64,000 nucleotides of DNA, taken from positions 148,347 through 212,346 of the forward strand of contig NZ_RCVZ01000007.1 of the NCBI RefSeq assembly GCF_003668575.1. The letters run 5' to 3'. A program made the position numbers and the translations under genes. The notes beneath the pieces are model-generated. The model was not told the origin of the DNA and made no database searches. It saw only the letters and a list, made by a program, of their open reading frames with translations. Positions 44,177-52,961 of the stretch are shown here, one piece after another (within the stretch, counting starts at the first letter, position 1; every line of letters starts with the position of its first letter). The stretch is from Falsibacillus albus (GTDB lineage: Bacteria > Bacillota > Bacilli > Bacillales > DSM-25281).

Positions 44177-44401
44177 GACTGTTTCCTGAAATTTTTGTTT
44201 CTTAATTAGCCATTTAAGTGTAATAAATCATTGTGGTTGGTTGGAACGGAAGGTGCGAGACACCTCGAAAATGCATAGCATTTTCTTCGTGCGGTATTAA
44301 CTCGGGGAAGTCGTTTCAATGTCCACAGGGCTCACCGCCGCCCCTCGGAAAGCGAGCATCCTGCAGCGGAAGCCAATATGAAAAGGTTCAAGAAAAGAGC
44401 C
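44177..44401 (+). repeat. Dispersed MITE-like repeat copy
   Basis: The left end GACTGTTTCCTGAAATTTTT and right end TTCAAGAAAAGAGCC are inverted relatives of the ends of the other copies. The core CCCCTCGGAAAGCGAGCATC and CTGCAGCGGAAGCCAA is intact; the middle differs, containing GAAAATGCATAGCATTTTC as a perfect palindrome. The rest of the 44.0-44.4 kb gap is AT-rich without a gene. Confidence 0.75.
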
Positions 44402-44433
44402 GGATTTTTACGCATGAGTGAATTCAAAAAAAC

Positions 44434-45213
44434 TTAAAATTTATCCAGACTCTGCAAGATGATGATGGAAATGCCGAGGATCCAGACATAATAGGAAAAC
44501 ACTTTTAACGATCGTTTCTTTAAAAAATTGATCATGGCAACAATGGCAACATAGCCAAATAGGGATGCTGAAATGGTTCCGACAAGCAGGCTTGTCATCG
44601 TAACAGACTCGACATGTCCGGCAAAGAGCTCTTTTCCTTGAAAAACAATTCCCCCTGCGATTGCAGGAATGGAAAGCAGGAAGGAGAAATAAGCAGCTGT
44701 TTCGCGATTTAATTTCCTGAAGAGCCCGGCTGCAATCGTCAAGCCGGAACGGGACAAGGCTGGGAATATAGCGGCGGCTTGAAAGCTGCCGATGATAAGA
44801 GCGTCCATATAGGAAATATCCTCTAATGATTTTTCACCATGTTTCACGCCGTCAGCCATCCAAAGCATGAGGCCAGTCACTAGGAACTCCCATCCGATTG
44901 TCGAACCTGTTTGAGAGATTTTCTCAAAAAAATCTTCGAATAAAAGCCCGATAATCACTGCAGGAATGGTGCCGACGATCATGATCAACGTCAATTTACC
45001 GAATGGGTTAAATAGCATTTTTTTCAATACTTCTTTATACACGACTACTACGGCTAATAGGGTGCCGATATGAAGCATCGTATCCAGGAATAAACCTGCT
45101 TCATCCAAACCGAATAGATGGCGGCCCAAATACAGATGGCCGGTGCTGGAAATAGGCAGGAATTCGGTTAGCCCCTGAATCAGACCTAAAATCAATGCAG
45201 CGAAATTTGACAT
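44434..45213 (-). CDS. uppP: Undecaprenyl-diphosphatase UppP (BacA)
   Basis: This 259-residue protein with about seven helices recycles the C55 lipid carrier of cell-wall synthesis and confers bacitracin tolerance. The signatures GLTEFLPISSTGHLYL near residue 14 and PALSRSGLTIAAGL near 151 hold the catalytic Glu, Ser and Arg. RBS is AGAAGGAGTGG. Bacillus often has several UppP-like genes; this is a genuine BacA-type one. Confidence 0.95.
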   Translation of the reverse strand: MSNFAALILGLIQGLTEFLPISSTGHLYLGRHLFGLDEAGLFLDTMLHIGTLLAVVVVYKEVLKKMLFNPFGKLTLIMIVGTIPAVIIGLLFEDFFEKISQTGSTIGWEFLVTGLMLWMADGVKHGEKSLEDISYMDALIIGSFQAAAIFPALSRSGLTIAAGLFRKLNRETAAYFSFLLSIPAIAGGIVFQGKELFAGHVESVTMTSLLVGTISASLFGYVAIVAMINFLKKRSLKVFSYYVWILGISIIILQSLDKF

Positions 45214-45380
45214 ATTTCCACTCCTTCTTGGACAATCTCATTATTCCTATACCTATTCACAGAGACTGGGAGAAGAACAAAAAATACTATGTATATGGAC
45301 AAAAAAATGAAACATTTTGCTGGATGTTCCGTATATCAGAATAGAGGCAATAACAAAAACAGCGATTTGTAAAAGGAGAA

Positions 45381-45710
45381 ATGAAAATGGCACCGAAAGA
45401 AGACCGATTATTGGCAGCAGGGATATATGTGTTAAGCTTTTTTACTGTGTTTATAGGGCCGCTTGTCATTTGGCTGCTAAAAAAAGATGATTCCCCTTTT
45501 GTGGATTATCATGGAAAGGAATACTTTAATTTTTTAATATCGTATGCGATATATTCCATCGTCAGTTCGATTCTCGTATTAATCTTAATTGGCATACTAC
45601 TGCTTTGGGTATTGGGGATCATGGCATTCATCTTTACAATCATTGCGGCGGTCAGGGCTTATGAAGGACAGGAATATCGAATTCCATTTGTCATAAGGTT
45701 CATCAAATAA
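45381..45710 (+). CDS. DUF4870 family membrane protein
   Basis: This 109-residue protein has three hydrophobic segments. The family block VDYHGKEYFNFLISYAIYS lies in the middle (about 49-67) and an AAVRAYEGQEYRIPF tail follows. RBS is AAAGGAGAA. DUF4870 (TIC20-like topology) proteins have no established role in Bacillus. It is followed by a short derivative of the dispersed repeat. Confidence 0.82.
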   Translation: MKMAPKEDRLLAAGIYVLSFFTVFIGPLVIWLLKKDDSPFVDYHGKEYFNFLISYAIYSIVSSILVLILIGILLLWVLGIMAFIFTIIAAVRAYEGQEYRIPFVIRFIK

Positions 45711-45713
45711 AAG

Positions 45714-45804
45714 GGGTGTTTCCCGGCCTTCGGAAAGCAAGCATTCTTCCGGACATCGACCTTGCACAACATTGATGAAAAACAGCAAACTCTACGAAAA
45801 AAAC
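45714..45804 (+). repeat. Internally deleted copy of the dispersed repeat
   Basis: GGGTGTTTCCC resembles the left terminus. It then jumps directly to TTCGGAAAGCAAGCATTC, the core near the right end, followed by CACAACATTGATGAA and AGCAAACTCTACGAAA. About 140 bases of the middle are missing compared with the full-length copy. Confidence 0.6.
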
Positions 45805-45841
45805 CAATAAAAGTCATAGTCCTCAAACTCAGGGGACCTCA

Positions 45842-45887
45842 GACTGCAGGCAACACGATGGATTTTACGTTGTCTGCAGTTTTTTAA
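45842..45887 (+). terminator. Hairpin terminator in the 45.7-46.05 kb gap
   Basis: ACTGCAGGCAAC and GTTGTCTGCAGT flank a loop, with TTTTTTAATTA after it. The gap otherwise holds the repeat remnant and the promoter region of the patatin gene. Confidence 0.75.
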
Positions 45888-46051
45888 TTAAGGGTTTGTT
45901 GAACATCATAGTTGTTTTTGCAGAAGTACTCGTAAGTCAAACTATTTATCAAAAATTTGATTTTATGAGAAAATAATATACATATACTGGACGCTGCGAA
46001 AAAAAGAAAAATCGATCAGGCTGCAAAAGAAATGAAAGGGTGAACCAAAAG

Positions 46052-46927
46052 GTGAAGCAAATGGATATTGGCCTCGTTTTGGAAGGCGGAGGAATGAGAG
46101 GCGTTTACACAGCGGGTGTTTTGGAATGCTTTCTGGAAAATGATATCGAATTTCCATATGTAATCGGGGTGTCGGCTGGCGCCTGCAATGCAGCCTCCTA
46201 CTTATCCAAACAAAAAGGTCGTAACAAAAAAGTGAATATTGGATTCGTGAAAGATCCAAGATACATTTCGTGGAGAAACTACCTGATGAAACGCGAGCTT
46301 TTCGGAATGGATTATATATTTGATGAAATTCCCAATAGGCTGGTCCCATTCGACTATGAAGCGTTCCATCAAAATAAAGCTGAATTTGTCATCGGGACTA
46401 CAGATTGCATGAGCGGAGAACCGGTGTATTTACATAAAAAGGATTATGAAAGGAACGTACTCATGGCCATTCGTGCTTCAAGTTCCCTGCCTTTTGTCGC
46501 CAATGAGATACAGTTCAAAGGGAGGTTGCTCCTCGATGGAGGGATCAGTGATCCAGTACCATTGAGAAAAGCGCAAGAGGATGGATATTCGAAGAACATC
46601 GTCATTTTGACAAGAAATATGGGATATTTGAAAAAACGTTCCAGATTCACTTTCCTTGTTAAAAAGAAATATCCTCAGTACAGTGGATTATTTAAGGCAA
46701 TGTCGGAAAGGTATAAAAAATATAACGAAATAATGGTACATCTTGCCGAAGAAGAAAAGAAAGGGAATGTCTTGATCATCCGTCCTTTGGAGCCGTTGAA
46801 GGTAAGCAGAGTCGAGCGGAATCCTTTAAAGCTGGAAGAGCTTTACAATCAAGGGTTCAATGACGCACAGCTCCAGCTGGAACGGATCAAAAAGTTTCAA
46901 AATCACTCAGAGTCAATCCCATCTTAG
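46052..46927 (+). CDS. Patatin-like phospholipase (YjjU type)
   Basis: This 291-residue protein has oxyanion motif GGGMRGVYTAG near residue 13, nucleophile elbow GVSAG near 44 and the catalytic Asp in LLDGGISDPVP near 164. This Ser-Asp dyad architecture belongs to cytoplasmic patatin-like acyl hydrolases. I choose GTG 46052, with AAAGGGTGA at proper distance; ATG 46061 is an alternative. The physiological lipid is unknown. Confidence 0.88.
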   Translation: MKQMDIGLVLEGGGMRGVYTAGVLECFLENDIEFPYVIGVSAGACNAASYLSKQKGRNKKVNIGFVKDPRYISWRNYLMKRELFGMDYIFDEIPNRLVPFDYEAFHQNKAEFVIGTTDCMSGEPVYLHKKDYERNVLMAIRASSSLPFVANEIQFKGRLLLDGGISDPVPLRKAQEDGYSKNIVILTRNMGYLKKRSRFTFLVKKKYPQYSGLFKAMSERYKKYNEIMVHLAEEEKKGNVLIIRPLEPLKVSRVERNPLKLEELYNQGFNDAQLQLERIKKFQNHSESIPS

Positions 46928-46933
46928 CCCACA

Positions 46934-46978
46934 AGCCCCCCGCCTTAGGTGCCTGGCACCTTCAAGGCGCGGGGCTGG
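46934..46978. terminator. Hairpin carrying GGTGCCTGGCACC between convergent genes
   Basis: AGCCCCCCGCCTT and AAGGCGCGGGGCT form a GC-rich stem, with GGTGCCTGGCACC in the loop. T-runs on either side are poor, so termination efficiency is uncertain. Confidence 0.6.
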
Positions 46979-46979
46979 A

Positions 46980-47756
46980 TTATTGGGCTGTGTAGCCGCC
47001 ATCAATGACAACGGCCTGGCCGGTGACACTCTTGGCATTGTCGCTTGCCAAAAATAATGCATAATTGGCTATTTCCTCTACTTGCAGCAGTCTTTTTTGA
47101 GGAACAAGTGGATAGATGACCTCCTCTAGAACCTTTTCAACTTCTACATTACGTGTTTTCGCCATGTCATTTAGCTGATTTCTAACAAGCGGGGTATCTA
47201 CGTACCCAGGGCAAATGGCATTGACAGTGATGCCATGCTCTGCCCCTTCTAATGCTGAAACTTTTGTCAAACCAATGACGCCATGCTTTGCACTGTTGTA
47301 TGCGGCTTTGCCTGCAAAACCAATTAATCCATTGATCGAAGCCATATTCAGGATCCTCCCGAATTTTTGCTTTTTCATAACTGGAAAAGCATGTTTGGTT
47401 GCGATGAAAGGTGCGGTTAGCATGATTTTCAGCAAAAGCTCAAATTTTTCTGTAGGAAACTCTTCTATCGGTGCAATATGCTGAATCCCAGCGTTATTGA
47501 TAAGGACATTGAGACGGCCGTAATGTTCAACCGTTTCTTCAATTGCTCGTTCAATATCTTCTTCTTTAGTGACATCGCATTTTATCCCAAACACGGTATG
47601 GCCATTCTCCTCTAATTGATCGACAGCCTTATGAACTCCTTCCTCATTAATATCAGTAATGCAGACTTTTGCCCCTTTCTTTGCAAATTCTTCTCCGATT
47701 TCAAATCCGATTCCACTTGCAGCTCCTGTAATCATGACGACTTTGTCCGTTACCAC
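46980..47756 (-). CDS. bdhA: 3-hydroxybutyrate dehydrogenase (SDR)
   Basis: This 258-residue classical SDR has TGAASGIGFEIG near residue 10, NNAGIQHIAPIEEFP near 88, the catalytic Ser in MASINGL, YNSAKHGV near 153 and CPGYVDTPLV near 183. The IQHIAPIE and CPGYVDTPLV blocks are characteristic of D-3-hydroxybutyrate dehydrogenase, interconverting 3-hydroxybutyrate and acetoacetate. The start is GTG with AAGGTGGG upstream. It is monocistronic. Confidence 0.88.
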   Translation of the reverse strand: MVTDKVVMITGAASGIGFEIGEEFAKKGAKVCITDINEEGVHKAVDQLEENGHTVFGIKCDVTKEEDIERAIEETVEHYGRLNVLINNAGIQHIAPIEEFPTEKFELLLKIMLTAPFIATKHAFPVMKKQKFGRILNMASINGLIGFAGKAAYNSAKHGVIGLTKVSALEGAEHGITVNAICPGYVDTPLVRNQLNDMAKTRNVEVEKVLEEVIYPLVPQKRLLQVEEIANYALFLASDNAKSVTGQAVVIDGGYTAQ

Positions 47757-47964
47757 TATGATCCCACCTTCTTATTTTGCAATTTCCTGCTCATTTCTAT
47801 AAAAAAAGGGTGTTTTACCTGCAGAAAAGAGCAATTATATTTATTTCCTTACTATTTACCCTGAATTCTATAATTATCACCATCGACAAAAAATCGATTT
47901 CAAATCATAAAAGGGTCTGTCCTATCGTATATTGATAAAAAGCGAACAATATTTGAGGGATCGC

Positions 47965-48738
47965 ATGAATATTAAACAACACTATCATACCTGTACAAAA
48001 GTCTATATTTCGCAAATCATCCTAATTGCTTTTTTGCTCTCGGGCGGTATCATGTACTTGGAAACCATGAAGGTTCATTTTCTGCTTAAAATCGGAATGA
48101 TCTGTATGGCCAGTATGATCCTTCTTTTTTTTGTCGGAAAATATATTTATTTCATTCGCCGATATTCATCTGTACAAAGCTGCTTGAGCAAGCCTCGTGC
48201 GGATGGAATGGAAGAAACGGAATACGTGATCTTATTTGAACCATCTCCCACATTAAAGCTGAAGCTTTTTGGAAAGGATGGATTGTGCCACTATTATCTA
48301 ATGGACAAGCACACAAAGTGGTGGTCATGGTTATTCCCGCCTCCGCTCCAAGCATGGTGCAGAGCATCCTATCTGGTGAAGAAAAGGGATGGGCAGGACG
48401 TTTCTGAAATTCATGTGAATCCAAGGAAGTTGGAAATCATGACAATCGTAAATAGACTGAAAACCGAAATGCATTGCATCGAAAATAAACGGCATCTTTG
48501 TGTTTTTGGATTCAATCAAACTGAAAAAATCAAAATTGTAAAAGAAACAGGGCGATATCATTTTTATTTAAATGATCACAAGATTGCAGAATTGACAAAA
48601 GGATGGATGTCGACAAGCCTTCAAAAAATATTTCCATTGAATACACAGATGCTGTCTTTCCATGAAAAAGTAAACCAGGAGGAACGGGTGCTGGTTTTTG
48701 CCTTGTTGACGGGATTATGGTCAAACAAAAAAAATTAA
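47965..48738 (+). CDS. Two-helix membrane protein, possible tubby-like C-terminal domain
   Basis: This 257-residue protein has two membrane segments near the N-terminus (about 15-32 and 40-60) and a cytoplasmic beta-rich domain with repeats such as LFEPSPTLKLKLFGKDG and IKIVKETGRYHFYLN. This resembles the tubby C-terminal-like proteins annotated in Bacillus, but the match is only suggestive. ATG 47965 has GAGGGATC upstream. Function is unknown. Confidence 0.7.
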   Translation: MNIKQHYHTCTKVYISQIILIAFLLSGGIMYLETMKVHFLLKIGMICMASMILLFFVGKYIYFIRRYSSVQSCLSKPRADGMEETEYVILFEPSPTLKLKLFGKDGLCHYYLMDKHTKWWSWLFPPPLQAWCRASYLVKKRDGQDVSEIHVNPRKLEIMTIVNRLKTEMHCIENKRHLCVFGFNQTEKIKIVKETGRYHFYLNDHKIAELTKGWMSTSLQKIFPLNTQMLSFHEKVNQEERVLVFALLTGLWSNKKN

Positions 48739-48797
48739 ATAAACGTAGGGTCGATGGAGTAGTTTTTTCCTGGTTTTTGCTTCACCGGCCAAAAATC

Positions 48798-48827
48798 TTG
48801 ACAAATCATCTGCCTGCAAAGGATAAT
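48798..48827 (+). promoter_or_regulatory. Promoter of the riboflavin operon
   Basis: TTGACA, 18 bases, GATAAT lie just before the FMN aptamer. Confidence 0.65.
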
Positions 48828-48841
48828 CTATACTAAACGAA

Positions 48842-48991
48842 TAGGATTTCCTTCGGGGCTGGGTGAAAATCCCGACCGGCGGTGATGAGGCTGCGCCTCT
48901 TAGTCCGTGACCCGTTTTTCATATGGATAACGGTGGATTTGGTGAAATTCCAAAGCCGACAGTGAAAGTCTGGATGGGAGAAGGAAACAGC
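48842..48991 (+). ncRNA. FMN riboswitch (RFN element)
   Basis: The conserved segments TTCGGGGCTGGGTGAAAATC (about 48853), CCGACCGGCGGTGATG, AGTCCGTGACCC, GGATTTGGTGAAATTCC and CCGACAGTGAAAGTCTGGATG (about 48955-48976), then GGGAGAAGGA, are all present in order. It controls the downstream rib genes by premature termination when FMN is abundant. Confidence 0.97.
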
Positions 48992-49040
48992 CCGTTAAAA
49001 ATTGATTATTTTTAACGTTTATTTAAGTATGAAAAAATTC

Positions 49041-49068
49041 GCCCCGAGTTGATGCTCGGGGTTTTTTA
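49041..49068 (+). terminator. FMN riboswitch terminator
   Basis: CCCCGAG and CTCGGGG flank TTGATG, followed by six T, just before the ribD ribosome binding site. Confidence 0.9.
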
Positions 49069-49083
49069 TGTGGAGGTGAATAT

Positions 49084-50169
49084 ATGATTGGAGCAGAAAG
49101 ATATATGGAAATCGCACTTGCCATGGCCAAGGAAACGATAGGCCAGACAAGCCCGAACCCTTCGGTAGGTTGTGTCATTGCAAAGGATGGTGAAATCGTC
49201 GGGTTGGGTGCACATCTCAGGGCAGGCACTGAACATGCTGAAATCCATGCGTTGCAGCAAGCAGGAGAAAATGCCAGAGGAGCAGAGTTATTCGTTACAT
49301 TGGAGCCTTGCTCACACTATGGTAAAACGCCTCCATGTGTCAATGCTATCTTAGAGCACGGTATCAGGAAAGTGTATATTGCCGTCCTTGATCCGAATCC
49401 GCTTGTTGCCGGAAGAGGTGCCGCGATACTGGAAGAAGCTGGCGTTGATGTAGATGTAGGAATATTGGAGGAAGAAGCACTTGAGTTGAATAAAATGTTC
49501 TTTCACTATATAAAGACAAATAGGCCTTATGTCACCTTGAAATCGGCATTGACCCTTGATGGAAAAATGGCCACTAGTACAGGGGACAGCAAATGGATTA
49601 CTTCTCAAGAAGCAAGGCTGGATGTCCACCAATACCGCCATAGGCACGATGCCATTTTGATTGGCAGCAATACAGCATTAAAAGACAATCCCCATCTAAC
49701 CACCAGACTGCCCCATGGTGGAAGGAATCCCATTCGTATAGTTTTAGACTCAAGCTTGAAAATAAGATTGGATGCAAATATCCTTCATGACCACGCTGCA
49801 AAAACCATTTTCATTTGTTCAGAGGACGCTCCCCTTGAAAAGGAAAAGGAGCTGGTCGAAATGGGTATGATGGTCAAACGGCTGAAGGAGCCAGCGTCAC
49901 AGCTCAGTGAAGTACTTGATTGGCTTGGCGAACAAAATATCACATCCCTTTTTGTGGAAGGGGGAAGCGCCATTCATACATCATTTATCGAAGAAGGCTT
50001 GTTCCAGGAAATCGTCTTATATGTTGCCCCAAAACTGCTTGGCGGCAAAGGCGCGATTCCATTTATCGGCGGAGAAAGCCCGGAATTGATGGCGCATAGC
50101 AAGCCACTTGAATTCGCCAGCGTGGAATTAATCGGCAAAGATATCAAAATTGTAGCTAAGCCATGTTAG
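49084..50169 (+). CDS. ribD: Riboflavin biosynthesis deaminase/reductase RibD
   Basis: This 361-residue bifunctional enzyme performs the second and third steps from GTP. The N-terminal deaminase has the zinc motif HAEIHAL near residue 50 and PCSHYGKTPPC near 75. The C-terminal reductase includes LKSALTLDGKMA near 152 and FVEGGSAIHTSF near 290. RBS is GGAGGTGA. It is the first gene of ribD-ribE-ribBA-ribH under the FMN riboswitch. Confidence 0.96.
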   Translation: MIGAERYMEIALAMAKETIGQTSPNPSVGCVIAKDGEIVGLGAHLRAGTEHAEIHALQQAGENARGAELFVTLEPCSHYGKTPPCVNAILEHGIRKVYIAVLDPNPLVAGRGAAILEEAGVDVDVGILEEEALELNKMFFHYIKTNRPYVTLKSALTLDGKMATSTGDSKWITSQEARLDVHQYRHRHDAILIGSNTALKDNPHLTTRLPHGGRNPIRIVLDSSLKIRLDANILHDHAAKTIFICSEDAPLEKEKELVEMGMMVKRLKEPASQLSEVLDWLGEQNITSLFVEGGSAIHTSFIEEGLFQEIVLYVAPKLLGGKGAIPFIGGESPELMAHSKPLEFASVELIGKDIKIVAKPC

Positions 50170-50182
50170 AAGGTGATGATAA

Positions 50183-50833
50183 ATGTTTACTGGAATAATT
50201 GAAGAAATTGGTGAAGTGAAAAAAATCGAAAAAAATGCACATTCCATGAAATTGGCTATTGCCGCCAATAAAGTATTGGAAGATGCAGCGCTAGGAGACA
50301 GCATATCGGTGAATGGCGTTTGCCTGACAGTTACAAAATACACATCAAACGAATTTGAAGTGGATATAATGCCTGAAACTTTCTATCATACTTCGCTGAA
50401 TGACCTTCAAACTCAATCCAAAGTGAATCTTGAGAGAGCATTGGCTGCAAACGGGAGGTTAGGCGGCCACTTTGTTTCCGGTCATGCGGATTGTACAGGT
50501 GAGATCATTCAAAAGCGAGCTGTTGAAAATGCCATATATATAACGATAAAAATTGAGTCGAATTGGATGAAATATATGATGGAAAAAGGATCTGTAGCCA
50601 TTGATGGCACATCCTTGACCGTTTTTTCAGTAGGGGAGAATGATATTACGATCTCGTTGATCCCACACACCCAGAAGGAAACTGTCATCAATCAAAAAAG
50701 ACTCGGCCAGCGGGTGAATATCGAATGTGATTTGTTAGCAAAGTACATGGAGCGGCTTTTAACCGCAACCGAAAAGGAAAAGGGCAAAAAGCCGATCACA
50801 CTTGATCTGCTTGGAGAGGCAGGCTTTTTATAA
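50183..50833 (+). CDS. ribE: Riboflavin synthase alpha subunit
   Basis: This 216-residue lumazine-binding protein has two homologous barrels. MFTGIIEEIGEV opens the first, with SVNGVCLTV, and GGHFVSGHAD and DGTSLTVF mark the second. It dismutates dimethyl-ribityllumazine to riboflavin, working with RibH. RBS is AGAAGGTGATG. The next operon gene is displaced about 310 bases downstream by an inserted repeat. Confidence 0.96.
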   Translation: MFTGIIEEIGEVKKIEKNAHSMKLAIAANKVLEDAALGDSISVNGVCLTVTKYTSNEFEVDIMPETFYHTSLNDLQTQSKVNLERALAANGRLGGHFVSGHADCTGEIIQKRAVENAIYITIKIESNWMKYMMEKGSVAIDGTSLTVFSVGENDITISLIPHTQKETVINQKRLGQRVNIECDLLAKYMERLLTATEKEKGKKPITLDLLGEAGFL

Positions 50834-50835
50834 AG

Positions 50836-51066
50836 GGCTGTTTTCTAGAGAGTTGATTGGAGCTGAAGGTGCGGGACTCAGGAGGGGTAAGCGGACAAAG
50901 TAAGACTTCGAAGCGGACCGAAGAGACTAGGCGGATATTCGAATAAGTTCGGCACGTCCTCTAAAAATGCCAGGCATTTTTCGTGCGACGCACCTCGGAA
51001 AGCGAGTACAAGCGGAAATCAACCTTACTCATTCCTTATTATAGAAAAAATTTTACGAAAAGAGCC
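50836..51066 (+). repeat. Dispersed MITE-like repeat inside the rib operon
   Basis: The left end GGCTGTTTTCT and right end ACGAAAAGAGCC form terminal inverted repeats. Inside are TTGATTGGAGCTGAAGGTGCG, AAGTTCGGCACGTCC, a perfect GAAAAATGCC/GGCATTTTTC-type palindrome and CACCTCGGAAAGCGAG then GGAAATCAACCTTAC. It lies between ribE and ribBA and contains no T-tract terminator, so read-through is possible. Confidence 0.78.
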
Positions 51067-51145
51067 TGATAAAATTGCTTTTCCTGAATGCATTATAAGC
51101 GACGTTGTGTCTGGGAGCACATCATTGTATAACGAGGTGGAAAAA

Positions 51146-52339
51146 ATGTTTCATTCAATAGAAGAGGCAGTCCAGGATTTAAAGAATGGAAAGGTCATCA
51201 TTGTCGTCGACGATGAAGATCGTGAAAATGAAGGAGATTTCGTAGCCTTGTCTGAGGGCATTACACCAGAAATGGTCAATTTCATGGTCACTGAGGGAAG
51301 GGGGCTGCTTTGCGTACCAATTGATGAAAAAAAGGCGAGAGAGCTTTCGCTCAAACCGATGACAGAAAATAATACGGACTCGCATGGGACGGCATTTACA
51401 GTTTCTGTAGACCATATCAGTACTACAACCGGAATCAGCGCATTTGAACGGGCTAAGACAATAAGGGAATTGGTCAATGAGCAAAGCGTTCCAGGGGATT
51501 TCAAAAAACCCGGACATATTTTCCCTTTGATAGCCAAGGATGGAGGTGTCCTGCGGAGGGCTGGACATACTGAAGCTGCAGTGGATCTTGCCCGTCTGGC
51601 AGGAACGAAGCCTTCCGGAGTGATTTGCGAAATTATGAAGGAAAATGGTGAAATGGCAAGGGTTCCAGATCTGGCGAAAATTTCACAAAAACATGGGATC
51701 AAGATGATTACCATACAGGATTTAATCGATTATCGAAGAAAAGAAGAAAAATTAATCGTAAGAGAAGCGGAAATCAGCCTTCCTACTGCGTTTGGAAAGT
51801 TTAAGGCGTTTGGCTATACAGAACTATTAACCGGAAAAGATCATATCGCACTTGTAAAAGGGAAAATCGCACCGGATGACCCCGTATTGGTGCGGGTGCA
51901 TTCTGAATGTCTGACAGGCGATGTATTTGGTTCCCATCGCTGTGATTGTGGTCCTCAGCTTTCGGCTGCCTTGACCCAGATTGAGGAAGAAGGAAAAGGA
52001 ATCTTGCTCTATATGCGTCAAGAAGGAAGAGGTATAGGGTTAATCAATAAATTAAAAGCATATGAACTGCAAGAAAAGGGTCTTGACACGGTGGAAGCCA
52101 ATCATAAGCTCGGATTTGCAGATGACTTGCGCGACTATGGGATCGGTGCTCAGATTTTGAAAGATTTAGGTGTCAATCAGATAAAACTATTGACCAATAA
52201 CCCTAGAAAAATTTCAGGGTTGAAAGGGCATGGGCTCCAAATTATTGATCGCGTTCCCATTCAACTGCCGAGCAATGAAAGTAATAAGAACTACTTAAAA
52301 ACAAAGCACGAAAAACTTGGTCATTTATTTGAATTTTAA
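51146..52339 (+). CDS. ribBA: Bifunctional DHBP synthase / GTP cyclohydrolase II RibBA
   Basis: This 397-residue protein has an N-terminal DHBP synthase half with [13 protein letters not shown] near residue 22 and PGHIFPLIA near 130. The C-terminal GTP cyclohydrolase II half has the zinc motif [15 protein letters not shown] near 255 and RQEGRGIGL near 294. It supplies both precursors of riboflavin. ATG 51146 follows ACGAGGTGG; the longer GTG form at 51107 adds a non-conserved leader. Confidence 0.96.
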   Translation: MFHSIEEAVQDLKNGKVIIVVDDEDRENEGDFVALSEGITPEMVNFMVTEGRGLLCVPIDEKKARELSLKPMTENNTDSHGTAFTVSVDHISTTTGISAFERAKTIRELVNEQSVPGDFKKPGHIFPLIAKDGGVLRRAGHTEAAVDLARLAGTKPSGVICEIMKENGEMARVPDLAKISQKHGIKMITIQDLIDYRRKEEKLIVREAEISLPTAFGKFKAFGYTELLTGKDHIALVKGKIAPDDPVLVRVHSECLTGDVFGSHRCDCGPQLSAALTQIEEEGKGILLYMRQEGRGIGLINKLKAYELQEKGLDTVEANHKLGFADDLRDYGIGAQILKDLGVNQIKLLTNNPRKISGLKGHGLQIIDRVPIQLPSNESNKNYLKTKHEKLGHLFEF

Positions 52340-52357
52340 TCAGAGGAGAGATGAACG

Positions 52358-52828
52358 GTGAATAATATTTTTGAAGGAAATTTAGTTGGTACGGGATTAA
52401 AAGTTGGAATTGTGGTATCACGGTTCAATGAATTTATTACAGGGAAATTGTTAAGTGGGGCTGAAGATGCTCTAAGAAGACACGGAGTTGAAGAGCGTAT
52501 GATTGATGTTGCATGGGTTCCCGGTGCTTTTGAAATTCCTTTGACAGCAAAAAAACTGGCTGATACAAAAAAATATGATGCAGTGATCACGCTTGGGACT
52601 GTCATCCGCGGGGCGACTCCCCATTTTGACTATGTCAGCAACGAAGTGGCAAAGGGAGTTTCAAGTGCAGGAATGAATAGTGGTGTACCTGTTGTATTCG
52701 GTGTTTTGACGACGGATACGATCGAGCAGGCAATTGAGCGTGCGGGGACAAAAGCCGGGAATAAAGGCTGGGAAGCTGGAGTGACAGCGATTGAAATGGC
52801 AAACTTGTATAAAACAATGCAAGATTGA
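52358..52828 (+). CDS. ribH: 6,7-dimethyl-8-ribityllumazine synthase RibH
   Basis: This 156-residue capsid-forming enzyme has [10 protein letters not shown] near residue 20, VPGAFEIP near 55, [14 protein letters not shown] near 81 with the catalytic His, and [12 protein letters not shown] near 113. The start is GTG with AGAGGAGAG upstream. It is the last gene of the riboflavin operon; no clear terminator follows before the next promoter. Confidence 0.97.
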   Translation: MNNIFEGNLVGTGLKVGIVVSRFNEFITGKLLSGAEDALRRHGVEERMIDVAWVPGAFEIPLTAKKLADTKKYDAVITLGTVIRGATPHFDYVSNEVAKGVSSAGMNSGVPVVFGVLTTDTIEQAIERAGTKAGNKGWEAGVTAIEMANLYKTMQD

Positions 52829-52864
52829 GGCAAAATTAATCCCTGTGTCATTTCCCAACTCCCA

Positions 52865-52893
52865 TTGGCAAACCGGATGAAATCTGCTAAAAT
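52865..52893 (+). promoter_or_regulatory. Promoter for the purine permease
   Basis: TTGGCA, 17 bases, TAAAAT. A CTTCCC/GGGTAAG-type hairpin lies in the short leader. No purine riboswitch motifs are present. Confidence 0.55.
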
Positions 52894-52961
52894 TTTAAGC
52901 TGTGGCTTCCCTTTTGAGGGTAAGCGGGTAGGGAGAGGGACAATTTAATAGTAGGTTAGAC

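Noticed and set aside
52829..52961. Purine riboswitch before the purine permease
   Set aside because: The conserved purine aptamer core motifs are absent; only a simple hairpin and a promoter are seen.
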